A stretch of 64,000 nt of DNA from Prorocentrum cordatum. Its lineage: Eukaryota; Sar; Dinophyceae; Prorocentrales; Prorocentraceae. The stretch lies in NCBI GenBank assembly GCA_963575745.1, contig CAUYUJ010019104.1, positions 143,400 through 207,399 of the forward strand. The letters run 5' to 3'. Below are positions 1-10,384 of this stretch, in pieces; the stretch's first letter is position 1, and each line of letters opens with the position of its first letter. Under the pieces are notes generated by a model, which was not told the DNA's origin, did not search any database, and worked only from the letters and a program-made list of their open reading frames with translations. Both the position numbers and the translations under genes were made by a program.

Positions 1-470
1 CGGGCCGATTCCGACGCCCAGGCCGGCGCCCGAGCCGGCGCCCGGGCCGGACGCCGGCGCCCGGGCCAGGTCGGAGCCGGTTCCGGCTGGCGCCGGAAAA
101 TCGAGTTCCGAGGTGGCGCCGAAAAAAGGCCCTTCCAATAAAAATTGTGTTTTTGAAAATGCTGAATTTCTGCTTCTGGCGCCCAGGAAGCCTTCCCCGG
201 AGTTAGATTTTCGCCTGCATTTGTTCCCAAAATGCTGCTCTCGCTGGCCTCATTTTCAGGCCCCGCTCGTTCCGAATCGTGCTCTCGCTGCAGCGCCCGC
301 GCCGGCGCCCGCGCCGGCGCCTGGGCCGGGTCCGGAGCCGGTTTCGGCCGGCTCCGGAAAATCGAGTTCCGAGGCGGCGCCGAAAAAAAGGCCATTACAA
401 TATACATTTTTCTTTTGAAAATGCTGAATTTCTGCTTTTGGCGCCCGGGCCGATTCCGGCGTGCTTCCGC
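1..470. repeat. GC-rich duplicated block
   Basis: Runs of the GCCGGCGCCCGGG type alternate with a block starting GGAAAATCGAGTTCCGAG. That block occurs at about 95 and again at about 356, roughly 261 bp later, and both copies continue through the same AT-richer stretch (AAAATGCTGAATTTCTGCTT). The two copies differ by small changes, so this is an old tandem duplication. No coding signal is visible. Positions 470-740 hold similar diverged CTCGTTCCGA..TCG units and nothing else I recognise. Confidence 0.7.
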
Positions 471-739
471 TCGTTCCGAATCGCGCTCCCGTTGCAGCGG
501 TGGGCTCATTTCCGCGCTTCCGCTCGTTTCGACTCGTGTTCCCGCTGCAGCGCTGGCGTCATTTCCCGTGCCATGCCACGGCATGCAATGCAATGCTAGG
601 TTGATACTACGCTTCGCGGTGCTCTTCTACGCCATGCCACGCCGTGCTCTACAATGCATCGCGTACCCTTTCGGGATCATTGCCCTGCTCGACATCCGAC
701 TCTGCGAGTAGAGAGGGGATCTGCACCATGGTAAGGGAT

Positions 740-1600
740 GGGAGGGAGGGGTAGGATGTCAGATATGACGCGAGCGCACCTAGCTTGTCCTCGCCCCTTC
801 CCCTCCCTGCTTCGTCCCCTCTCCCTGCCTCCTCCTTCCCCCCTCCCTGCCTCGTCCTCCCCCCCCTCCCCGCCTCCACCTTGCCCCCTCCCCTCCCTGC
901 CTCGTCCCCCTCTCGTTGCCTTCTCCTTCCCTCCCCTCCCTGCCTCGTCCTCCCCTCCCCTTCCCCTCCCTCCCCTCCGCCTGCTCTCCTCCCCGCACCT
1001 GCACGCTCGCCCTCCCGAGGGAGGGGTCGGATCTCGGACCCCCCCCCCCCGCCCCCTCGGCGTCTTGGCGGTGGGGGGGGGCTCCGGAGGGAGGAGTGCC
1101 GTCAGCGACGGCGGCCGGTCATCGCCGCCCGGCGGCTCCCGCAGGACTCTTCTGCACGTCCTCCTCCTCCTCCTCCTCCTCCTCCTCCTCCTCCTCCTGC
1201 TCCTCCTACTCCTCCTCCTCCTCCTCCTCCTCCTCCTCCTCCTCCTCCTCCCTCCTGCTCCTCCCTCCTCCTGCTCTCCTCTCCTCGGCCTCCTGCTCCT
1301 TCTCCTCCTTTCTGCTCCTTCTCCTCATCCTCCTCCTCTTCCTCTCCTCCCCTCCTCCTCCTCCTGCTATCCTCCTTCTCATCGGCCTCCTCCTCCTCCT
1401 GCTCTCCTCCTCCTCCTCCTCCTCCTCCTCCTCCTCCTCCTGCTCCTCCTGTTCCTCCACATCTTTCTCCTTCCTCCTCAGCCTCCCCCCGCCCCTACTA
1501 TTCCTTCCCCTCCCCTCCTCTGCTCTCCTCTCCCCTTCTCTGTTCTTCATTATCCTTCCTCTGCCTCCCCAGCGCACGCTCGCACGGTAATAAATTGATG
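740..1600. repeat. CT-rich low-complexity tract with (CTC)n
   Basis: About 850 bp of almost pure pyrimidine on the + strand, first irregular CCCTCC units and then uninterrupted CTC runs at about 1158-1265 and 1400-1445. A short GC-rich island sits at 1010-1140. Open frames here encode only Leu, Ser and Pro (or Glu and Arg on the other strand) and are not genes. Confidence 0.85.
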
Positions 1601-1880
1601 TGGGAGCGAGGAGAGGGGCGGAGAGGGGCGGACGAAGATGAGGAGGACCAGTGTAAACCTGAGACGAACCAACGATGTTGCAATAAACCCTCCCTCCAAG
1701 CTTACTCCGCATAGGTCCCAAACATAATTTGTCTCCGTTGCGGAAAGTGGCCCATTAGAAGACAATTGTCTGGAAATCCTCACGCCTGGTGCGAAGGGGA
1801 TTAGAACCAGGCGGTCACTGCCATCTTACGTAAAGCAGCCTCAGATTCAAGATCGTCCTCCGTAACCAATGCTCCTAGTA

Positions 1881-1896
1881 GTATACAGCTGTATAC
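1881..1896. repeat. Perfect 16-bp palindrome
   Basis: GTATACAGCTGTATAC is its own reverse complement, and an extra CAGCTGG follows immediately. It could extrude as a small cruciform or bind a dimeric protein. With no gene next to it I cannot assign a role. Confidence 0.6.
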
Positions 1897-3462
1897 AGCT
1901 GGCTGGTACACGTACACCTGGACCAGCAAGTAAAACCATTATGAACATCACGGTGACACATCGTTCCTGGGATATTCAGCCTCCTTCACACTTTGTTGGG
2001 CTCGGTTAATCTCCTCACCAAGTGCAGATGTACGACGGTCAGCGCTCTGATGTTGAATCGACTGGCCAGAGCTCGTTACCACAAGGTCTGTCTGCATACG
2101 TGCTCATAGAGATTCGGCATCTCTTCGACGTTCTGCCATCAACCACTGAGCAAATGCGAATTCAAGGATGGACTTACATGCATGATGACACACCTCCTTC
2201 AACTTATGGCACTGCTCCCGACCCCGGCGGCACAATGCTTCTTCATACTCTTCTGATTATTCTTCACAGGTTGCACAAGGACATACAGAAAGTCCTATAC
2301 CCCTTGGCTTGACACTCGCACCCGACTTGTGCTTGAGGGTGAGGTTTCTTAACATTGCTTCCAGAGCAGCGGGATACGTTCCATGCAGTTTGATGCGACT
2401 CAGACTTTTCGGAATTACCAGCAATTGCTGATCGGACAGCTGGAGGTAGTGGCAGGGGTGGTGATAATCGAAACGCTGCGCCGTGCGTGCGGGGAAAGAC
2501 TCGATGACTAGCCGGATCTGCTCTGGAGTGGCCGGCGGGGACCTCTAGGCAGGTCTACCCCTCCAGGAGGCGGCCACGTCTCTACGGGGGATCGGCGAAC
2601 AATCCCACGATGCTCCCAGTCTCGATGATATGATGTGAGCAGGCGTGGCTATGTCCTACACCCACGTGTAGTGTACAGTGACGAAGGCCGGGATGAAACC
2701 TGTGGAGACGGTTGGGGTTCACGAAGACGTAGCTCACGAAAAGCAGGAACGCTGAAAAGGTGCCCACGGGGACGCAGCTCATGACAAGCAGAAACTCCGC
2801 GAAGGTGCCGTCCGAGCCAAACTGGTGATGAATTCCATTGGCGTGTGGCACGGGCGGCCGAACACGAGCGCGCCGACGCCCCAGAAGCCGCAGCTGGTCG
2901 AGGAAGCGCCGCCTTGTCGAAGCCGCTGCCAGAGAACGTGCAGGAGAAGAATTCCGCCATTAAGGGGGAGGAAGCGTATTGATGCCAGCCGGGGGAAAAA
3001 CGGAGACCCTAGTAGACCCGCGGACGCAGACGCTGTAGAAAAGCGTGCCAGGCCTTCTGGTTCCTCCGTGAACTCGCCAGCCAAGGAAGAGATTGCCCAA
3101 TTTTTACCCCCCGCGGATGACGTAGAGCCCAGGGCCCTCCAGCAGCCAGGAAGAGACCGTGGCGGTGCCAATGGCGTCGGTTCCGCGGCAAAACGGCGAA
3201 GGCCGCAGCGCCCCGCAAGCAACCGAGAATGGCGGTGCGAGTGTTGCAGAAGGGAACGTCACCTGTAGGCGAGCATGGTGAAAGCTTACGCGCCCCTCGA
3301 GTGGGAGATCGTAATGACGGCGTTGAGATGTATACGAAAGTGCCCTGGTCGAGGATGAGAGCCCGCCACCTGGGATGACCCACTTCGTGTTTCGTGGCGT
3401 CCTTTGTCGAATTGGTCGTTGCTGCCAGGCTGGGGCATAACACAGATGCTCGATGGCAACTC

Positions 3463-3765
3463 TCAGCGCCTGGCTGGTGCGAGGCCCAACCACACGGACT
3501 CGATACCGAGGACGTGATTGTCGCAATGGTCAGTGATCCCACCTCCGACGGCAGTTGCTGGCGGCCAGACGCTCCGCTGGTCCTGGTACTGAACCTCCCT
3601 CCGCTTCCATAAATCTTTCCACCTGGTCCAACGGTGCGCACCACTCTGGGACGACGTGGTCTGATCCGTGGCCCACTCACTCCATGACGCGCTTGCGTCC
3701 TGACGGTCTCGAGACTTCTTCTTGTCCGAGGGCTTCTCGAGGTCGTCCATAATGTGTTCTGGCAT
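3463..3765 (-). other. Possible degraded coding fragment, unknown
   Basis: A 100-codon frame with a normal, non-repetitive amino-acid mix. It opens with a charged stretch (DDLEKPSDKKKSRDRQ) and then a Trp- and Arg-rich part (HRWTRWKDLWKRREVQYQDQ). Neighbouring minus-strand frames (3,009-3,845) continue with plausible composition but in another frame, which would fit a frameshifted relic. I do not recognise the family. It could equally be a chance frame. Confidence 0.2.
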
Positions 3766-4424
3766 CTGTTCCGCGACATTGATGCCAAGTCTACTTGCGC
3801 ATCTTCTGAATGCTTCAGGCCATTTCGAAGATGCTTATCCCACACGAGACCAGATGGAACTCAGCTGGGCCGCTTCCAGGCAACCACCTTACTGGAATCG
3901 CCCATGACTTCCACGATCGGGGGACCCCCTGTGTCTTGATTGTAACCAGTACAGTATTGCACTGATCTCTGGCGGACGGCCACGATGGGTCGTCGTCTTC
4001 ACCCCTTTTGCCCAAACTGCTGCGCCAGGGCGTTCAACTCGTCCGACGGCAAATTCTCTAGTTGAGGTTCACAGGGCTTCTGAATCGAAAGTCGTGCGCC
4101 TTCTTTGAAACGATTGTCGTGCTGCACTCTCGTACCTGCGGTTGCAGAGTCATTGGTCTGTGAGAGGAGGTTGGACAAGGAGGATTGGGATGAGGAGGGC
4201 TGGGATGAGGAGTGAACATAAGGAGAGGAGGATGGGAGGATGAGGAGGAACAAGAGGATGAGGAGAAGGCGCAGCAGCAGCAAGGAGGAGGAGCTGGTGG
4301 AACCCTATTCCTTCCACGTCGCTTCAAATCAGATGCCGCGTCACCTCAGAAACCACCCTTCGGGTAACAAGGAAGTTTGGAAGGGGGGGAGCTCCCCCAT
4401 GCCGGTGCTGCATGTCGACCTGCT

Positions 4425-4545
4425 TTCCGATTGCACATCGATGTACACGTCGGTGCGCAGTTCGATGTTGCGTTTCGGGATGTATGACGATTGCAATCGA
4501 CATGGAATTTCGATACGCATGCCGATGTGTTTTTGATGGAAGTTC
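4425..4545. repeat. Degenerate short quasi-repeat (ATGC/TCGAT type)
   Basis: About 120 bp made of loosely repeated words such as GATGTACACGTCGGTGCGCAG and GATTGCAATCGACATGG, spaced about 10-13 nt. Its texture matches the longer block at 6,481-6,860, so the two are probably related. Confidence 0.45.
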
Positions 4546-4839
4546 GTCGATCAAGTCCGCCACCGCGCTGGCAGCGGTTGGTGTGCGTCGAGCCCCTTTT
4601 CACTTGTTCCGTCGCAGCCGCGTCCCTTGCGAAGCAACAGCTATAGGGCCCCCTTGGCGCGTCCAGTCCAACACACCTCCAGTTGTTCGAGCCAAGGCCT
4701 TGCTCGAGCCACCCAATCAAAACAAACAAACATTAAACTAATACATTAAACAAAATAAGCACGCAATAATCGAACACAAACATAAGAACCGAAACACACA
4801 TAGGGCTTTCCTGGCAGGAATTAGCGGTCCCAAGTATTG

Positions 4840-5620
4840 CGTTTGGGGGAGGGGAGGGGGGGTCTATGGAACCTGCCCTTTCCCAGCCGCTCGCCCGCCC
4901 GCCCCCCCCCCCCAGACCTCCGTCATGACTTTTTCGCGGCGTGGACCCACCCTGGCGGTCTGGACTCATTCGCTGGGGACCCGTTTTTCGTCCTGGGTCT
5001 TTCTGTGACGGTCCCGAGAGCAGGGGAGGGCCCCCAGAAGCCGAAACTAGCGACAAACTCCCCCTTCATGTTTTTTCATGTCCCGCGGGAGTCTTGGCCC
5101 CTTGCTCGCCCCCGTGGAGGTTCGCAGGGCGTTCGCCGGAACGCCAAGACGGCCCCCGCTGGACTCCAGGACGGCCACCACTGCCTGCGGGTCGGCCGCG
5201 GTAGCTCCCTGCGGCTTCCATGGCGGCCCAGCACAACCTCGGATGCGGCCGCGGTGGCCGCAGGACGGCCCCAAGAGGCCGCGGAGACGGCCACAGAAGG
5301 CACCAAGGGACCTTCAAGAAGCATGTGGGAGGCGAATTTCTGTTCTTTATATGTATATATATGTATATATAAATGATTTTAAACAAGTTTTGCATTCTCG
5401 CCTTGCTGTTCTTGACATCGTCCAGTATGACCCAAGAAGCCCTCAAGATCGCCCCAAGACGGCCCAGGAGGCCCCACGAGGCTCCCCGGAGGCCCCTCAA
5501 ACGCCCAAAGAAGTTCCAAGAGGAGCCGTCGGCTCCTGCACGGGGGATAGCCCTCCGCGGAGAGGGGCCTAGCCGCAACGCGGAAGACTCCCCGGGGAAG
5601 TAGCCGCAGATGCTGGTTTG
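4840..5620. repeat. Quasi-periodic GGCCCCAAGA-type repeat block
   Basis: Loose repetition of words such as GGACGGCC, CCCCAAGA and GGAGGCCCC every 10-15 nt. An alternating TATATG tract lies inside it at about 5,338-5,375. All six frames stay partly open and give Pro/Arg-rich or Gly/Arg-rich peptides, a composition effect and not a gene. The same texture recurs, often on the other strand as TCTTGGGGCC, at about 5.95, 10.8, 13.9, 28.4, 33-34.6, 38.9 and 53 kb. Confidence 0.6.
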
Positions 5621-5861
5621 AGCTCCGCATAGCCTTAAGTCGGGCCTGTCCCCCTACAAGATGAGTATCCGAAAATAGAAAGAATAGTCTGGGGACAATG
5701 TTTCTATCACGTGCGATGTTTGGTGAATATTTGTTGAGTGCTTTTATGTTTCGTCCAAAATCCGCCTGTAGGGGGACATGCCCGACCTACGCCTAGCCGC
5801 ATCGCACGAAATATTTCCCGGTGAAGCAGCCGCAGATGCTGGTTTGAGCTCCGCATACCCA
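5570..5861. repeat. Direct repeat of about 65 bp flanking MITE copy 1
   Basis: The sequence ending GCAGATGCTGGTTTGAGCTCCGCATA occurs at about 5,570-5,634 and again at about 5,793-5,861, immediately left and right of the MITE. Both copies begin CCTAGCCGCA. The MITE therefore lies between two copies of a host-like repeat. Confidence 0.75.
5636..5789. mobile_element. MITE-like element, copy 1
   Basis: A 154-bp noncoding element with terminal inverted repeats of about 22 bp. The left end begins TAAGTCGGGCCTGTCCCCCT. The reverse complement of the right end begins TAGGTCGGGCATGTCCCCCT. The interior is AT-rich relative to its surroundings. A second, diverged copy with the same ends lies at 16,319-16,483. 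It has no coding capacity and would need a transposase supplied in trans. No clear target duplication is visible at this copy. Confidence 0.8.
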
Positions 5862-5949
5862 GTGAGGACCCGCCAACCCCGAGAGGATCGGATCATGAAC
5901 TAATTATGCGCTACTGCTTGAAAGTCGCGTCCTTCACTCCAGACCTCCA

Positions 5950-6120
5950 CCGCGGCGATGAAGCTTTCCATGAAGACCCCAGACGGCCCAGAGCGGTCCC
6001 AGAAACGGCCTCCGCGGGCGCCAGACGAGCCAAGAGCGCCCAAGGACGACCCCAGCGGCCCCCGAGAGGCCCGCGTGGGCCGCCGAGGAGAAGCCCCCAG
6101 GACCCCCCCCCCCCACCCGC
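5950..6120. repeat. Quasi-periodic GGCCC-rich repeat
   Basis: Loose repetition of CCCAGA, CGGCC and CCAAGAG words every 10-13 nt, ending in a C-run at about 6,104. Same family of texture as 4,840-5,620. Nothing recognisable follows up to 6,480. Confidence 0.45.
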
Positions 6121-6480
6121 CTGCGAGGTGCAGATGCAGCACTTGCTCTTGGCAGCGACCCGCGCAATCTGTATCTCTCAGTTCATTGAACGTGCCGTGA
6201 ACGCACCACGGCTTCTGCATACATCATTGTCAAGAAACCTACCTCTTGGAGTCCAGGAGTCACGCGACACGGAGCGGCCCCAAGATTGCATGAGCGCTCC
6301 CCGAGAGGCGCCGATTTCCCTGAGGAGACCGCAGGCCTTCTCCATCAGATGCAACGCGCAAGCCATACAACGCCACGCCCACGCATCGCTGCGGTCTGAC
6401 TGCGCTGCCTCCCCAAGCGTGGTGGCGGATTTGCGCGGCAGCGCAACTGGACAGTTGTCCAAGCCGATCCGAAGTTAGGC

Positions 6481-6860
6481 TTGCATTCAGCTTTGCGTTC
6501 CGATTTGCATGTCGGTTTGCATGATGGCTTAGATGTTGATTGGTACCCCGAATTCCGTGCTGATGTGAATGCCGATTGCAATGCGATATTCTTATCGGCT
6601 TGTATTTCGATCGGCGTGGATTGCATGCCGATTCGACGTTCGAGTTGGATGTCGATGTGCATGTCTAGGCCTAATCCTACTCACAGTTTGATGTCAGTTC
6701 GATGTGTGTTTGCAGTGCACGCTGGTTTTAAATTTGGCGTGTGTTGCGATTGCACGTTGATCGCACTTCGTTTCATTTACAAGTGCATTTCGTTTTGCAT
6801 GTCGGGTTGCCTTTCGGTTTGCACTTCGATTTGCATACGGGTTGGAATTCTATTCAGAGT
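6481..6860. repeat. Quasi-periodic TTTGCATGTCGG repeat
   Basis: About 380 bp in which variants of TTTGCATGTCGG, GATTTGCAT and GATGTCGATG recur about every 10-13 nt. Good matches are near 6,500, 6,515, 6,790 and 6,820. Divergence is high, as in an old minisatellite. Many ATTTGCAT octamers result. No coding signal. Confidence 0.6.
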
Positions 6861-6884
6861 TCGACTGCCTTTGCCACGCGGCAC

Positions 6885-7100
6885 CATTGGACAACCACGG
6901 GACATCAACGGGGAATGCACGGGATAGCCGTGGAACAGCCTCGCAATAATCATGGGACACCCGCGGGACACATCACGGGACCACAGGATAGCCATGGAAC
7001 AGTTTCGGGACAATCATGGGACACCCACGGGACACATCACGTGACAACCACCGGACAACCATGGGACAACCACGGGAGAACCATTGGTCATCCACGGGGC
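6885..7100. repeat. Minisatellite of GGACAACCACGG units
   Basis: Variants of GGACAACCA(C/T)GG and GGGACACATCACG recur every 10-12 nt over about 210 bp. A larger unit of about 65 bp (containing ATAGCC(A/G)TGGAACAG and AATCATGGGACACCC) is repeated at about 6,925 and 6,990. Confidence 0.7.
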
Positions 7101-7454
7101 GATCACGGCAAGTCACCGCAAGGCGCACACTTAATTTTGTTGTGCCCTTTGGGCCTTAGTTATGCTTAGGTGTTGTCGCAGTCGTCCAGCTTGGCTTCGA
7201 CCACAAAGCGCGACACGAGCCGACGAACCGAACTTGAAACCGATGCCATGGCTGAAGCCATTTTGTTTGCACCAACCTCCGATCCGCCTCGTCATTGATG
7301 CCGTGAACCTGGTCAGCGCTGGCCTCGTCCTGGAACTCATCCTTGTCCTCACCCTGCTCTCGTTGCCACCCTCGTCCTCCTCGCCCTCCACGTTCCATCA
7401 TTGTGTTTCTCATGCTCGTCTTGGTCATCGTTGTCGTCCCGCCCCCATCTCGTC

Positions 7455-7550
7455 ATCTCAGGAGGGAAGGGAACACATAGACACAATTCATCGTTGCCTC
7501 CTGGGGAAATATTGGGAACATGTGGGAAGTGGGGGGGCGACGAACACCCT
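7455..7550. repeat. Dispersed repeat, copy 1
   Basis: A stretch of about 90 bp (AGGAGGGAAGGGAACACATAG .. TGGGAAGTGGGG) that reappears in diverged form at about 10,385-10,485. It has no coding content and is probably a fragment of an interspersed element. Confidence 0.55.
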
Positions 7551-7728
7551 CAACATATTGCGAATTAGCCTTGCGAGGGACCCAACCATATGCAGTTGTG
7601 AGTACCGTCGTTGTTAGTATCGCCTTTGGTGGATCTCCTCATGGGGCCACGAAGCGCGTGAAGAGTGCCGAAATGGAGCGGGGCCGCCATGCGGGCGTTG
7701 CTGCTGGGGCCTGATGTAGACCCCCTTC

Positions 7729-7985
7729 ATGGGCCACAAAACGTGTGAGACGCGGAGCGAGCTGCAGGCCCTGACGGCGCTACGCCTGTACCTGGAGGCG
7801 GACTTGGAGGCGCCGTGGCTGGAGAAGGTCTACCTGGCGGACGCGTCGGACGAGGCCGCGGCGGTCACGGAGGCCTCCACCGACGAGATCAGGGCGGAGA
7901 CCGGCCGTGGAGCGCTGCAGTCGTGGACGATACAGGCGGCGCGGGCCTACGCCGACATCGAGCAGGAGGTGGGCGCCGCAGGGCG
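7729..7985 (+). pseudogene. YR-retroelement RNase H-like fragment
   Basis: Frame 1 reads ALRLYLEADLEAPWLEKVY followed at once by LADASDEAAAVTEA. This resembles the start of the RNase H domain in DIRS-like retroelements, where a hydrophobic strand ends in the catalytic Asp of a DAS or DAT motif. The rest of the domain is not recognisable. Around 7,985 the protein-like sequence shifts to frame 2 and enters the methyltransferase-like domain. I infer a decayed retroelement polyprotein, with a moderately sure family and no activity. Confidence 0.45.
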
Positions 7986-8290
7986 AGGAGGAGGACAACG
8001 CGATCCGCCCAGAGATGGGGCGGCCGGGCTTCCTGGAGCTGTTCGCGGGCAGCAAAAGGTTACTGCAGGCGGTCCTCGCGATATCTCTTTCTTGGGGGGA
8101 GGCTTGGGACGTGATGAAGGGCAGCGAGTTCGACTTGCTCCACGTCGCGAACCTCGAGCGGCTCTTCCGACGTCTACGCTGGCGGTGGTGGTGGTGGTGG
8201 TGGATACACATGGCACCTCCATGCGCTACCTTCTCACGGGCTCGACGCCTCGCCCCTCGCACAGCCGAGTACCCTTGGGGACTACCAGGA
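7986..8290 (+). pseudogene. Methyltransferase-like domain, retroelement-linked
   Basis: Frame 2 reads FLELFAGSKRLLQAV (about 8,030-8,074), which fits the SAM-binding motif I of C5 cytosine methyltransferases. About 50 residues later comes HMAPPCATFSRARR (about 8,207-8,248), which fits the catalytic motif IV Pro-Cys. Just before motif IV a GGT run encodes six Trp residues, a microsatellite grown inside the domain. Motifs VI-X are not recognisable because the sequence breaks into opposite-strand DNA at about 8,280. Methyltransferase domains carried by dinoflagellate retrotransposons have been reported. Whether this one ever modified DNA is unknown, and this copy is broken. Confidence 0.55.
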
Positions 8291-8638
8291 CTGCCCCCGC
8301 TCGAAGAAAGCCCTGATGATGACACCCATGGCCTCCATCGGGATGGGCTCGCCTTCCCCGCCGAAACCCATGCGCCTCCAGCTTTTGAGGGCCCTGGCGG
8401 CGACGGGCAAACGATTCCTATGGTCTTCGAAAATGTGCATGAAGCCATTGAAGAGGTAGCTGGCCTTCATGTAGCTGGCCCGCTGCACGTAGCACATGTC
8501 CGCGATGTACCCGGTCAGCGCCCTGTCGCGCTCGGCGACGGTGGCGAAGGGGCTTTCGCCTCCAGCTCCCCTCCATGTAATATCCCACACGACGTGTTCT
8601 ACATAACATAGCTTACACTGCGCATGTTTCATTTCCAT
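8282..8638 (-). pseudogene. Tyrosine-recombinase N-terminal-like fragment
   Basis: A 118-codon minus-strand frame containing RALTGYIADMCYVQ and RLPVAARALKSWRRMG. This helical pattern, with a conserved RALK-W motif, resembles the DNA-gripping N-terminal half of recombinases in dinoflagellate YR retroelements. The catalytic half is absent, because the sequence stops where plus-strand methyltransferase-like DNA begins. The opposite orientation of the two pieces suggests an inversion or two elements joined end to end. Family assignment is tentative. Confidence 0.35.
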
Positions 8639-8639
8639 A

Positions 8640-8760
8640 GTTCACACTACAGCTTACCACTACATAGCTTATACCACATAGCTTGCACCGCTTAGCTGTC
8701 TCCTCGACCGTGCAATCACGCACTCTTTGGGATCCACGCTGGCAATCACCGCATTGATTC
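8640..8760. repeat. Short quasi-repeat ACATAGCTTAC
   Basis: CATAGCTTAC, CATAGTTCAC, CATAGCTTAT and CATAGCTTGC recur every 10-17 nt. It looks like an old minisatellite and contains no gene. Confidence 0.5.
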
Positions 8761-8929
8761 TAGCGTGCAGCAGCTAGGCAAGAAAAGATGCAGCCACTCG
8801 GACAAGGAGCAGGAGAGGAGGAAGGAATGAGGGATGGTGAGGCGGAGGCGGGCATAAGGATGAGATTCGGATGATAATGGGGAGGATGAGGAGGAAAAGG
8901 ATAGAGGACTATAGAGGAGGGATCAGGGA

Positions 8930-9275
8930 GGCATGATGCAAGGGGAGAGGGGAGGGATGATGATGATGATGATGATGATGATGCTGATGCTGATGACGAT
9001 GGTGATGGGCATGGTGATGATGATGAAGATGAGCACAACGATGATGCTGATGATGATGTGGGTTGTGGCGATGATCATGATGGTGATGATGCTGATGATG
9101 ATGAGGAGGAGGAGGAGGAAGTGAAAACGAGGCAGCAATGAGCTGGACGTAGAGGGCAAGGAGTGCGAAGACGAGGACTGAGGAGGGTTAGAAGCAGGAG
9201 GAATACTGGGATGGAGGGTGGCGGAGGAGGAGGAGGAGGAGGAGGAGGAGGAGGAGGAGGAGGAGGGGATGTGGG
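8930..9275. repeat. (ATG)n and (GGA)n microsatellites
   Basis: Imperfect ATG/GAT triplets run from about 8,955 to 9,108. A separate pure GGA run lies at about 9,216-9,266. Encoded poly-Met/Asp, poly-Gly and poly-Glu peptides are not genes. From 9,275 to 9,830 I see nothing recognisable. Confidence 0.85.
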
Positions 9276-9832
9276 AGGACGACGGAGAGGAGCAGAGGAT
9301 GGGGTTAGGAGGAGAGAGGTGGATGAAAGAACATTCCTTTGCTTTTAGCGCGCAGGGGCCTGAAGCAAACGAAGCAGCGGGCAGTGCAAGGGTCGGTCGA
9401 CGGATAAGGCAGAGAGAACAGCTGCGATCAGGGTTGACGACCTCGAGAAGTTGGACCTGAAGTACCGGTTCCTGAGCCTCGAGGAGAAGTCCGTTTACGA
9501 GCCAGCCTAGAAGGGACGGGAGAAGGGGGGCTGACGAGTGCCAGCTCATTTGGGGAAGCCGCCCCTCGAGCTGTTACCTTGGCATCGCTCGGACGTGTGC
9601 ATCTTATACCGGCGAGGACCATTGAGGAGCATCTTGGGTCACCTCGCGAAAGAATAAATCCACGAAATCGAAAAGTGCACAGAGAACGGACGTCCGAACG
9701 ATGGCGAGTTACCAGAAACGTGCGGGGGGGAGCGCCGCCTGTGCTTGCATCGCGTCGTTTGCGTGCACCGCGTGGTGTTCGAGTGTTTTCTACATCGAGT
9801 GTTGTGCATGCTCCTTCTCCAAGTCCCAGTCT

Positions 9833-10057
9833 CCAGAGAGAGAGAGAGAGAGGGAAAGAGAGAGAGAGAGAGAAAAAAAGAGAGAGAGAGAGAGACAGAG
9901 AGAGAGAGAGACAGATTGTGTTTTTGTTGTGCTCTCTCTGTCTGTCTGTTTCGCTTTCTGTCTGCTTGCCTGCCTGTCTGTTTGTTTGTCTGTCTGTCTG
10001 TTTGTCTGTCTGTCTATCTGTCTCTACTTGTCTGTCTCCTTCTATTTCTCTTTCTCA

Positions 10058-10091
<34 letters not shown>

Positions 10092-10162
10092 TATATATAG
10101 ATGTTTTTTTGTGTTGTTTTGTTTTCTCTCTCTCTCTCTGTATATATATACGTACGTACATG

Positions 10163-10210
<48 letters not shown>
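9833..10210. repeat. Compound microsatellite (GA)n-(CTGT)n-(CT)n-(TA)n
   Basis: Four motifs follow in order: GA (about 9,833-9,913), CTGT/TTGT (about 9,938-10,040), CT (about 10,041-10,100 and 10,125-10,140), then a TA run of about 21 units at 10,164-10,206. A purine tract, a pyrimidine tract and an AT dinucleotide tract side by side make this strongly prone to unusual structure. Confidence 0.9.
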
Positions 10211-10214
<4 letters not shown>

Positions 10215-10384
10215 GTTCCCCGCATGCGTATGCACAACATTTTGAAGGCTCGCTCGGCTCTGCCTTGAACTTTAGCCAAGGGAACTTGGTAACACGAAGG
10301 GTTAGAGGATGCATAATCCCTAACAGGAACGGTTTCCGGTACATCTGCCAACAGCAGCCTTGAATATGTATAAAGTGACGGATA

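Larger units (their letters stand above)
1600..4150. other. No recognisable gene
   Basis: Complex, non-repetitive sequence between low-complexity blocks. Several open frames of 60-280 codons exist on both strands and overlap one another. None shows a domain or motif I recognise. A weakly protein-like frame at 3,463-3,765 is listed separately. Confidence 0.5.

Noticed and set aside
738-1721. Poly-Leu, poly-Ser, poly-Pro and poly-Glu frames at CTC/GAG tracts (also at 9.2, 16.7, 18.6, 24.1, 26.1, 28.8, 39.8, 52.8 kb)
   Set aside because: Composition of triplet microsatellites; no non-repeat coding sequence attached. The exception is 54,801-55,814, where RNase H motifs lie between tracts.
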